Shown: piece after piece, positions 57,428-64,000 of the stretch | How positions within the stretch are numbered: position 1 is the stretch's first letter | Layout of the letters: every line of letters starts with the position of its first letter | Assembly (NCBI RefSeq): GCF_009734425.1 | Contig: NZ_CP046455.1 | Coordinates: forward strand, 1,674,001 to 1,738,000 | Reading direction: 5' to 3' | DNA from: Corynebacterium occultum | Lineage (GTDB): Bacteria; Actinomycetota; Actinomycetes; Mycobacteriales; Mycobacteriaceae | DNA length: 64,000 nucleotides | Notes under the pieces: generated by a model | What the model was told of the DNA's origin: nothing | Database searches by the model: none | Seen by the model: the letters and a program-made list of their open reading frames with translations, nothing else | Position numbers and translations under genes: made by a program

Positions 57428-58038
57428 GATTGTGCTCCTTGAATTCGGTTGACGGGGTGTCCGGCACCCCGGCCAGCCACCGGGTGATTGTTGCGGCGGG
57501 CCGCGAGCTCCGCGTCCCGGCGCGCCAGGGCGGCCTTTTCCCGTGCGATCAGGGGTGCCCGCCAGCAGTGGCAGACCGCCAGTGCCAGGGCATCAGCCGC
57601 ATCCGCGGGTTTGGGGGCTTCGGCAAGGCCCAGGATCCGGGTGATCATCACCGTCATCTGTTTCTTGTCGGCACGCCCATTGCCGGAGATGGCCTTCTTG
57701 ACCTCACTGGGGGTGTACATGTGTACCGCGAGCCCCTGTTCGGCGGCGGCCAGCATGATCACCCCGACCGCGTGGGCGGTGTGGATGACGGTGGAGACGT
57801 TGCCGCGTTCGAAGAGCCGCTCAATGGCGACCACATCGGGCTGATATTCCTGGATCCATTCGGTAGTGGCTTTGAAGATCCGGAGCAGGCGTTTCTCCAG
57901 TTCCAGATCGGAGGGGGTGCGGACGACTCCCACCGAGATGGGCAGGACTGCTCTGCCGCGACCAGCCTGGACCACGGAGAGTCCGCACCGGGTCAGGCCG
58001 GGATCCACTCCCATGACCCGAAGCCCTTCGAGGTTCAT
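57424..58038 (-). CDS. ruvC: Holliday junction resolvase RuvC
   Basis: RNase H-fold nuclease that cuts Holliday junctions. The first acidic residue is Asp12 in [11 protein letters not shown], with AIERLFE near 72 and a later [12 protein letters not shown] carrying the last two acids. It is 204 residues; the C-terminal 40 are basic and low-complexity. Coupled to ruvA by a 4-bp overlap. It is 215 bp downstream of yebC with a hairpin between. Confidence 0.96.
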   Translation of the reverse strand: MNLEGLRVMGVDPGLTRCGLSVVQAGRGRAVLPISVGVVRTPSDLELEKRLLRIFKATTEWIQEYQPDVVAIERLFERGNVSTVIHTAHAVGVIMLAAAEQGLAVHMYTPSEVKKAISGNGRADKKQMTVMITRILGLAEAPKPADAADALALAVCHCWRAPLIAREKAALARRDAELAARRNNHPVAGRGAGHPVNRIQGAQS

Positions 58039-58178
58039 CCCGGTTCCACCTTTCTCTTCGTATTCCCGGCTGGGCAGATAAAAACAGTGTGCCGACGGCT
58101 ACTGCCCCAGCTTGATACATTCTTAGCACACAAGTGCTAATGGAGGATTTTCCGTTTCCCTGGGCGTCAAACTACAAC

Positions 58179-58223
58179 GCCGCAGTGCCCTGACCCGAGG
58201 TTCCGGGGGTGGGGCACCGCGGC
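58179..58223 (-). terminator. Hairpin after yebC
   Basis: Arms at 58179-58190 and 58212-58223 pair with one mismatch. The left arm, GCCGCAGTGCCC, and what follows match the nusB terminator arm with one change. It begins about 30 bp after the yebC stop. Confidence 0.65.
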
Positions 58224-58253
58224 ATTGCGGTTCGGGGTGAACTAGGGCCTGGG

Positions 58254-59006
58254 TCAGGCGTCGAGTTCAGCGAGGACCTCTTCGGAGAGGTCCATGTTGG
58301 TGTAGACGTTCTGGACGTCATCGGAGTCTTCGAGGGCGTCGACGAGCTTGAACATCTTGCGGGCCCCGTCGGCATCCAGAGCAACCTCGACGGAGGCGCG
58401 GAAATCGCTGTCAGAGTCCTCGACCTCGATGCCGGCTTCCTCCAGGGCATCCCGGATGGCAGGCATATCAACCGGCGCGGAGAGGATCTCGAAGCTCTCA
58501 CCGATGTCCTTGACTTCCTCGGCACCGGCATCCAGGACGGCCATGAGCACGTCATCCTCGGCGAGTTCACCCTTGGCGACCAGCACGACACCCTTGCGGA
58601 TGAACATGTAGGACACGGAACCGGATTCACCCAGGTTGCCGTTATTCTTGGTCATCGCGGTGCGCACCTCGGTGGCTGCGCGGTTGCGGTTGTCGGTCAG
58701 ACACTCAATGAGCATTGCGACACCGTTGGGGCCATACCCCTCGTACATGATGGTTTCCCAGTCGGCACCGCCGGCTTCCTCGCCGGAGCCACGCTTGCGT
58801 GCGCGTTCAATGTTGTCATTGGGGACGGAGGCCTTCTTGGCCTTCTTGATCATGTCGTCGAGGGTCGGGTTCGCGCTTGGATCGCCGCCACCGGTGCGGG
58901 CCGCGACCTCAATGTTCTTGATCATTTTGGCGAACTCCTTGCCACGCTTGGCATCGTTCGCCGCCTTCTTGTGCTTGGTGGTAGCCCACTTTGAATGGCC
59001 GGCCAT
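58254..59006 (-). CDS. yebC: YebC/TACO1 family protein
   Basis: A 250-residue protein of the family of ribosome-associated or transcriptional YebC proteins. The N-terminus [14 protein letters not shown] and the segment [17 protein letters not shown] are diagnostic. Recent work in other bacteria links this family to translation of proline-rich stretches, which would put it alongside the efp function; that is inference here. Start ATG at 59006 has AAAGGA upstream. Between pdxT and ruvC, its common context. Confidence 0.95.
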   Translation of the reverse strand: MAGHSKWATTKHKKAANDAKRGKEFAKMIKNIEVAARTGGGDPSANPTLDDMIKKAKKASVPNDNIERARKRGSGEEAGGADWETIMYEGYGPNGVAMLIECLTDNRNRAATEVRTAMTKNNGNLGESGSVSYMFIRKGVVLVAKGELAEDDVLMAVLDAGAEEVKDIGESFEILSAPVDMPAIRDALEEAGIEVEDSDSDFRASVEVALDADGARKMFKLVDALEDSDDVQNVYTNMDLSEEVLAELDA

Positions 59007-59184
59007 AGCAGTCCTTTCCTTCGGCGACACCGCGCGCGCTCTTACCGGGAGGTTGCGGACCGGGAGTTCTTGAGAGTGTGAATACACCGGTGCCGCACCA
59101 GGGGTGCGCGGCTGCGGCAATTGGTGTTGCTCCGCCAAGTATACGCAGGTGGGTGGAGCGGGTTTTCTGCGACTGGCCGAACAT

Positions 59185-59796
59185 CTAGAGTCGGGCGGTA
59201 CTTTTCTGCACCATCGCCAGGAAGTAACGGTGGATCCGGGTGTCTCCGGTGACCTCCGGATGGAAACTGGTGGCCAGCACATTCCCCTGACGTACGGCGA
59301 CCACCGCCCCCTCAGAAGGGCCGGCGGGAACTGTCGCCAGCTTTTCGACGCCCTCCCCGACCCGCTCCACCCAGGGGGCCCTGATGAAGACCGCCGGCAC
59401 GGGGGCTTCTATTCCCTGGAAATCCAGTTCCGCCTCAAAGGAATCAACCTGGCGGCCGAAGGCATTACGCCGCACGGTGATGTCCAGTGCGTTGAGCTGT
59501 TGTGCATCCGCCCGGTGATCGAGGGCCTCATTGGCCAGCAGGATCATCCCCGCGCAGGTGCCGTAGGCCGGGAGTCCACCGGCCAGGGCCTCTCGCAGCG
59601 GCTCCAGCAGCCCTCCGAGTTCCAGCAGTCGGGACATGGTGGTGGATTCTCCGCCGGGCAGGATTAGTCCGTCAATGCCTTTGAGGTGCTCGGGGCGGCG
59701 TACCTGACGGTGAATCACCCCGAGCTGGTCGAGGGTGCGTTCATGCTCTCGGACACCACCCTGAACTGCCAGGATTCCGATGTGTGCCTTGGTCAT
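59185..59796 (-). CDS. pdxT: Pyridoxal 5'-phosphate synthase glutaminase subunit
   Basis: Supplies ammonia to PdxS for vitamin B6 synthesis. Nucleophile Cys81 is in YGTCAGM; the catalytic His-Glu pair is in FHPEVTGD near 178. LPGGEST marks the oxyanion site. It is 203 residues. Its ATG overlaps the tesB TGA by 4 bp, so translation is coupled with tesB. pdxS lies 1.6 kb away in another unit. Confidence 0.96.
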   Translation of the reverse strand: MTKAHIGILAVQGGVREHERTLDQLGVIHRQVRRPEHLKGIDGLILPGGESTTMSRLLELGGLLEPLREALAGGLPAYGTCAGMILLANEALDHRADAQQLNALDITVRRNAFGRQVDSFEAELDFQGIEAPVPAVFIRAPWVERVGEGVEKLATVPAGPSEGAVVAVRQGNVLATSFHPEVTGDTRIHRYFLAMVQKSTARL

Positions 59797-60665
59797 TTCT
59801 GCTCCTCGGATGATTTCATCGGAATGCTCGAGCCACCTTCACGGAGTGTTCGGGTCAAGCCTTCCTGATTGACTATAGCGACCAAGTCGCCAGCTTGATT
59901 GAAAATTCGACCATGAGTCAAGGCCCTGCCCTTACCTGCGGAGGGTGAGCGTTGATCATAGAGCAGCCATTCATCAGCCCGGAAGGGGCGGGTGAACCAC
60001 ATGGCGTGATCAAGGGAGGCCATCTGCACCTTCTCCCCGGGATGCACACTGACCGAGGCATGAAGCAGGGTCATATCCGACATGTAGGCCAGGGTGCAGA
60101 CATGGAAGGTCTGATCATCCGGTAGCTGTGCCCTGGAACGGAACCACACCACCTGTTCCACACTGGTCAGCGGATTGCGTTCATAGAGCTCCGGGGGCAC
60201 CGGGCGGATGTCCCAGTCGGACCATTCATCCAGCAGCGCGCGAGAACTGACCGGCATCCTTTCGAAGTCCACCTCAAAGTCATCCGGCCCCGGGACCGGA
60301 CGCATCTGATCCTGGTGTTCAATGCCACTGTCACCTTCCCGGTGAAAACTGGCCTGCATCGAGAAGATGGTCTGGCCATCCTGGATGGCTTTAACCTGGC
60401 GGGCCTGGAAGCTTCGCCCATCCCGCATCCGGTCGACCAGGAACACGGTCGGCTGATCCGAGATCCCCGGGGCCATGAAATACCCGTGTAGGGAATGGAC
60501 CTGGAAGTTATCCGGCACGGTGCGGGTCGCAGCCACGAGCGCCTGGGCGGCGACCTGACCGCCGAAGGTCCGGGCCAGTTGAGACTCCACCACCGGTCCC
60601 CGGTAGATATCAGTGTCGATCCGCTCGACATCCAGGATGTATTCGATCCCGCCCATATTCGACAA
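59793..60665 (-). CDS. tesB: Acyl-CoA thioesterase II
   Basis: Hydrolyses acyl-CoA to free acids. Double hot-dog fold in 290 residues, with FGGQVAAQALVAA near 35, GRSFQARQVKA near 83, and the C-terminal SLDHAMWFTRPFRADEWLLYD bearing the catalytic Asp. Start is probably the TTG at 60665, because GAGGTAGG is 6 bp upstream; the ATG at 60656 is too far from it. It stands before pdxT with overlapping ends. Confidence 0.94.
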   Translation of the reverse strand: MSNMGGIEYILDVERIDTDIYRGPVVESQLARTFGGQVAAQALVAATRTVPDNFQVHSLHGYFMAPGISDQPTVFLVDRMRDGRSFQARQVKAIQDGQTIFSMQASFHREGDSGIEHQDQMRPVPGPDDFEVDFERMPVSSRALLDEWSDWDIRPVPPELYERNPLTSVEQVVWFRSRAQLPDDQTFHVCTLAYMSDMTLLHASVSVHPGEKVQMASLDHAMWFTRPFRADEWLLYDQRSPSAGKGRALTHGRIFNQAGDLVAIVNQEGLTRTLREGGSSIPMKSSEEQK

Positions 60666-60807
60666 TCCCGGCCTACCTCATCTTTACGTGTCCATGTGGT
60701 CAGTGGATTTCCTCCGAGGTGTGCAGTGACGCACGCTCCACCGGTGAGTTCCCTCACACACCTTAGCCTGCCAGCTTGCGGGTTCGGAGTAAATGCCCGC
60801 CTTCGGT

Positions 60808-60813
60808 TAGCGT
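60808..60813 (+). promoter_or_regulatory. Possible -10 box of a leaderless DUF3817 gene
   Basis: TAGCGT fits TANNNT and ends 7 bp before the ATG at 60821, with no ribosome site. Confidence 0.45.
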
Positions 60814-60820
60814 TGCGGAC

Positions 60821-61297
60821 ATGACACCGAAAAATCTGCACCGGATCGCCGCCGGTCTGGAAATGGTCACCTGGACCCTCCTCATCCTCGGCATGATCCT
60901 GAAGTACAGCGGAGTCACCGACTCCCTGGTTCCCATCGCCGGACCGATCCACGGCTTCGGCTTCCTCTGCTTCGTCGCGATCACCGTGCTGCTGTGGGTG
61001 AACAACCGCTGGTCCTTCGGGCTGGGGGCGCTCGGCCTGGTGGTCTCCATCATCCCCTGGGGTGCCCTGCCCTTCACCCTCTGGGCGGACAAGAAGGGCC
61101 ACCTGGAGGGCGGCTGGCGCTACCTCAACGATGATGCGGAGCCGAAGAACCTGGCGGATCGAGGCCTGGCCCAGATGGTGCGACACCCGGTCCGCACCAT
61201 GCTCATCCTGCTGGTGATCATCGTCATTGTGTTCACCCTGCTACTGACCCTGGGGCAGCCCTATGACCCGGATGCCATCGTAGATGCGGTCAACTAG
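60821..61297 (+). CDS. DUF3817 family membrane protein
   Basis: A 158-residue membrane protein with about four hydrophobic helices, the first at 14-30, then GPIHGFGFLCFVAITVLLW and GLGALGLVVSIIPWGALPF, and one near the end (TMLILLVIIVIVFTLLLTL). The Lys/Glu loop between helices is cytoplasmic by the positive-inside rule. DUF3817 is of unknown function. The gene sits alone on plus between leftward pdxS and tesB and seems leaderless. Confidence 0.87.
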   Translation: MTPKNLHRIAAGLEMVTWTLLILGMILKYSGVTDSLVPIAGPIHGFGFLCFVAITVLLWVNNRWSFGLGALGLVVSIIPWGALPFTLWADKKGHLEGGWRYLNDDAEPKNLADRGLAQMVRHPVRTMLILLVIIVIVFTLLLTLGQPYDPDAIVDAVN

Positions 61298-61317
61298 ATC
61301 CCTCCCCTGAGGAAGGA

Positions 61318-61358
61318 CACGGCGCCTGTCACCCCCTCCAGGGGTGACAGGCGCCGTG
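61318..61358. terminator. Bidirectional terminator between DUF3817 gene and pdxS
   Basis: A perfect 18-bp stem (61318-61335 with 61341-61358) around a 5-base loop, in the 93-bp gap between convergent stops. On plus it is followed by CTTTC. Confidence 0.85.
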
Positions 61359-61390
61359 CTTTCAGGAGTGGACTTCAACCAATCCGAGAA

Positions 61391-62293
61391 TTACCAGCCA
61401 CGCTCGGAGAGACGGTGCGGAACCGGAATGTCATCGACGTTGATGCCGACCATCGCTTCACCCAGACCACGGGAGACATTCGCGATGACCGCCGGGTCAT
61501 CGTAGTTCTGGGTGGCCTGGACGATGGCGCGGGCGCGCTCCTCCGGATTGCCGGACTTGAAGATACCGGAGCCGACGAAGACACCGTCAGCACCGAGCTG
61601 CATCATCATGGCGGCATCAGCCGGGGTGGCGATGCCACCAGCGGTGAAGAGCACGACCGGCAGTTCACCCTTCTCGGCGACCTCGCGGACCAGCTCATAG
61701 GGAGCCTGCAGCTCCTTGGCGGCGACGTAGAGCTCATCCTCCGCCATGGACTTCAGACGGTTGATCTCAGCCCGGATGGTACGCATGTGGGTAACGGCGT
61801 TGGAGACGTCGCCGGTGCCGGCCTCACCCTTGGAGCGGATCATTGCGGCACCCTCATTGATGCGTCGCAGTGCCTCGCCGAGGTTGGTGGCACCACAGAC
61901 GAAGGGGACCTTGAAACCGAACTTGTCGATGTGGTTGGTGTAGTCCGCGGGGGTGAGCACCTCGGACTCGTCAATGAAGTCGACGCCCAGGGACTGCAGG
62001 ACCTGTGCCTCAACGAAGTGGCCGATACGAGCCTTGGCCATGACCGGGATGGAGACCGCCTCGATGATGCTGTCGATCATGTCCGGATCGGACATCCGGG
62101 AGACACCACCCTGAGCACGGATATCGGCGGGAACACGCTCCAGCGCCATAACAGCGGTAGCGCCGGAATCTTCGGCGATCTTCGCCTGCTCAGCGGTGAC
62201 CACATCCATGATCACACCACCCTTGAGCATTTCAGCCAGGCCACGCTTGACCCGACCGGTGCCGGTACCGGGAGTAGAAGTATTGGTGCTCAC
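61391..62293 (-). CDS. pdxS: Pyridoxal 5'-phosphate synthase lyase subunit
   Basis: TIM-barrel enzyme that builds pyridoxal phosphate from pentose phosphate, glyceraldehyde phosphate and ammonia from PdxT. Asp30 (VIMDVV), Lys87 (VMAKARIGH) and [11 protein letters not shown] near 153 are the catalytic and phosphate-binding parts. It is 300 residues. The GTG start has GGAGG 12 bp upstream. A convergent gene and a strong terminator lie downstream, so it is not co-transcribed with pdxT. Confidence 0.97.
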   Translation of the reverse strand: MSTNTSTPGTGTGRVKRGLAEMLKGGVIMDVVTAEQAKIAEDSGATAVMALERVPADIRAQGGVSRMSDPDMIDSIIEAVSIPVMAKARIGHFVEAQVLQSLGVDFIDESEVLTPADYTNHIDKFGFKVPFVCGATNLGEALRRINEGAAMIRSKGEAGTGDVSNAVTHMRTIRAEINRLKSMAEDELYVAAKELQAPYELVREVAEKGELPVVLFTAGGIATPADAAMMMQLGADGVFVGSGIFKSGNPEERARAIVQATQNYDDPAVIANVSRGLGEAMVGINVDDIPVPHRLSERGW

Positions 62294-62428
62294 GTGTTAG
62301 TCACGCCTCCTGTGATTAGGGGATCCGAAAGGTTTTGCCCAATGATAGACCGCCTAGTTCGCCCCTCATGAACCGGCTCACCCACAACCCCCACCCCCAG
62401 AGGAGGTACCGGATCCAGTGCATCGGGC

Positions 62429-62905
62429 TCAGGGCTCCCCGACCTCCAGATAAGCGAGCTCAAAATAGTCCGGCAACGGAGCGGTACCACCCAGTCGGCA
62501 GACCCTCACCAGCGGCCGGGTCCGCAGCGCCCTGGTGGTGGTGACCGCGTCATTGTAGAAACGATGCGCCAACTCAACCCTGGCATTGGCCTCGATCAGC
62601 GGTGCCGGCAGCACACCTTGCCCGGCAACCTGCACCGACAGTGCCTCTGAAAGACGTCTCTCCTGCGCCGCCCGACGGTCATACTGACCGTGCGCCAGTG
62701 GTAGTGCGGTCGCCGAACGGGCCACCGCCGTCAACTCCGGCACCAGAGCTTCCGCCAGTGAGGCCCGTAGATCCAGTGCGGCCTGCAGGTTCTGCAGGGC
62801 GGAGTCGGTGCGGATATGCAGGCGGTTGAGCCGTTGGGCGGTGAAATAGGCCCAGAGCAGCAGCGCGGTGATCGCCACCGCCAGCAGAATGTAGATGATG
62901 GTCAC
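62429..62905 (-). CDS. LemA-like membrane protein
   Basis: A 158-residue protein with an N-terminal membrane helix (2-22) and a long helical part. DSALQNLQAALDLRASL and NARVELAHRFYNDAVTTTRALR follow the LemA pattern (ending in the FYND/AV motif), though it is shorter than typical LemA and lacks a clear EAWS element. Function unknown. The GTG start overlaps the pimA stop by 4 bp (GTGA), so the pair is coupled. Confidence 0.75.
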   Translation of the reverse strand: MTIIYILLAVAITALLLWAYFTAQRLNRLHIRTDSALQNLQAALDLRASLAEALVPELTAVARSATALPLAHGQYDRRAAQERRLSEALSVQVAGQGVLPAPLIEANARVELAHRFYNDAVTTTRALRTRPLVRVCRLGGTAPLPDYFELAYLEVGEP

Positions 62906-64000
62906 CGGACAGCCACCTTGGTGCCATCGGTGACGGTTTCATAGACGGCGAGCACCGCACGGGCCACATTCGACCAGTCATAGAGCCGGGCTCTTTCCTG
63001 CCCCGCCCGGACCAGCTCAGCGCGGATATCAGGTTCGTCGATCAGCAGTCGCAGCTTTGCGGCGAGTTCCTGATCGGAACCGTTGCGGAAGAGCAGACCG
63101 GCGGGGGTGGTGGAGTCACTGTCACAGACGGCGGCAAAGGCCTCCAGATCGCTGGCGATGACCGCACAGCCGGCAGCCATCGCCTCAACCAGGACGATGC
63201 CGAAGCTTTCTCCTCCGGTGTTGGGGGCGACGTAGATGTCGGCCCGACCGAGGACCTGAGCTTTCTCTTCATCGGAGACACGGCCGAGGAAGTCCACGCC
63301 CGCCATGCTGCGGGCCCGGCCACCACCCATGATGGAGACCCGGACCTGACGGTCGAGGCGGCCGAGGGCACGGAGCAGGATGTCGAGTCCCTTGCGGGAT
63401 TCATCGAGGCGGCCGAGGAAGACGATCTCCACGGGCTGCTGCTGTTGTGGATCACGGGTGGCGAGATATTTCTGGTGCGCCCCTCGGTACACCTCGGTGT
63501 CCACCCCGTTGGGGATGAGCACCGGGTCACCACCGAGTTGTTCCACCTGCCAACGTCTCGCCATTTCGGAGACCGCGATTCCGCCCCGGACCTTCTCCAG
63601 ATAGGGCCGCAGGAGGGGATGGGAGAGTTTGAGCACCCGGGAGCTGGCGGCGGAGGCGTGGTAGGTGGCCACCACCGGCCCCTCAGCGGCCCACAGGGCG
63701 GCCATGGAGTAGCTCGGGGAGTTTGGTTCGTGGATGTGGAGGACATCGAAGTCGCCCTCCCGGATGAAGGCCCGGACGCGGCGGAGTACATGGGGTCCGA
63801 TGGCGAGCCGGGCTACGGATCCGTTGTAGGGGATGGGGAGGGAGCGGCCACCACGGACCACGAAGTCGGGGACCTCGGTGTCTGGGGCGCAGGGGCCGAG
63901 CACCTGGACATGGTGTCCGGCGTCGATAAGCACTCTGGCTAAATCAAGGATATGGGCTTGAACTCCGCCGGGTTCATCAAAACTATAAGGGCAGACGATA
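62902..64000 (-). CDS. pimA: Phosphatidylinositol mannosyltransferase, N-terminus cut by window
   Basis: GT4 glycosyltransferase that adds the first mannose to phosphatidylinositol on the way to PIMs, lipomannan and lipoarabinomannan. The frame continues to the window edge with VCPYSFDEPGGVQAHI, the donor/acceptor loop near the start, so only a few residues are missing. Further on are GVDTEVY, the FLGRLDESRKGLD nucleotide-sugar motif and GGESFGIVLVEAMAAG with the E-x7-E signature. The LemA-like gene follows with a 4-bp overlap. Confidence 0.93.
   Translation of the reverse strand, partial: IVCPYSFDEPGGVQAHILDLARVLIDAGHHVQVLGPCAPDTEVPDFVVRGGRSLPIPYNGSVARLAIGPHVLRRVRAFIREGDFDVLHIHEPNSPSYSMAALWAAEGPVVATYHASAASSRVLKLSHPLLRPYLEKVRGGIAVSEMARRWQVEQLGGDPVLIPNGVDTEVYRGAHQKYLATRDPQQQQPVEIVFLGRLDESRKGLDILLRALGRLDRQVRVSIMGGGRARSMAGVDFLGRVSDEEKAQVLGRADIYVAPNTGGESFGIVLVEAMAAGCAVIASDLEAFAAVCDSDSTTPAGLLFRNGSDQELAAKLRLLIDEPDIRAELVRAGQERARLYDWSNVARAVLAVYETVTDGTKVAVR

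Overview
This 64 kb window is chromosomal DNA of a Corynebacterium (Actinobacteria, high G+C). The case rests on gene content and order: the run pyrR-pyrB-pyrC-carA-carB, the aro block with pepQ-efp-nusB, alaS-rarA-aspS, secDF with a dipeptide-binding-type lipoprotein, apt and relA, tesB-pdxT-yebC-ruvCAB-yajC, and pimA is the layout expected for this genus. Protein families also fit (PGKGP-type EF-P, CE1758/CE1759 flavin pair, DUF3817). GTG and TTG starts are common and several genes look leaderless. I see no rRNA, tRNA, CRISPR array, prophage or insertion sequence. About 50 protein genes are called, most on the minus strand.

Layout. 1-7.0 kb: pyrimidine operon read leftward (pyrR first, carB last and cut by the window edge), preceded by a PyrR-type RNA hairpin. 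7.1-9.7 kb: a divergent SRPBCC-SDR fusion and two overlapping YbjN-like genes. 9.8-10.6 kb: PPK2 kinase. 10.9-20.2 kb: leftward block ruvX-mltG-aroE-(A24 peptidase)-aroC-aroK-aroB-aroQ-pepQ-efp-nusB, joining shikimate synthesis with translation and transcription factors. 20.6-28.1 kb: alaS, rarA, an APH-like kinase and aspS. 28.3-37.3 kb is the most accessory part: a zinc peptidase, a SNF2 helicase, a TetR regulator, a HEPN-like/CBS-like protein, a luciferase-type monooxygenase with its FMN reductase, and sdaA. 37.3-37.9 kb is a 0.6 kb structured gap without a convincing gene.

37.9-42.6 kb: hisS, an MBL hydrolase, tpx, a membrane-anchored cyclophilin and a small secreted protein in an A+T-rich pocket. 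42.6-46.9 kb: secreted 5'-nucleotidase and an S9 peptidase. 47.1-55.6 kb: relA, apt, peptide-binding lipoprotein, secF, secD and yajC. 55.7-60.7 kb: ruvB, ruvA, ruvC, yebC, pdxT and tesB. 60.8-64 kb: a DUF3817 membrane protein, pdxS, a LemA-like protein and the mannosyltransferase pimA (cut by the right edge).

How it works together: UMP synthesis is probably feedback-controlled through PyrR and its leader; the aro genes supply chorismate; relA/apt, the tRNA synthetases, efp and nusB tie translation to stringent control; ruvABC, ruvX and rarA serve recombination and fork repair; secDF-yajC aids export; pdxS and pdxT make pyridoxal phosphate but lie in separate transcription units. The best leads are the PyrR leader, a second hairpin with the same hexaloop in the sdaA-hisS gap, a perfect 50-bp palindrome after hisS, and the HEPN/CBS protein beside a TetR regulator. 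Starts, terminators and promoters were judged by eye from sequence only.
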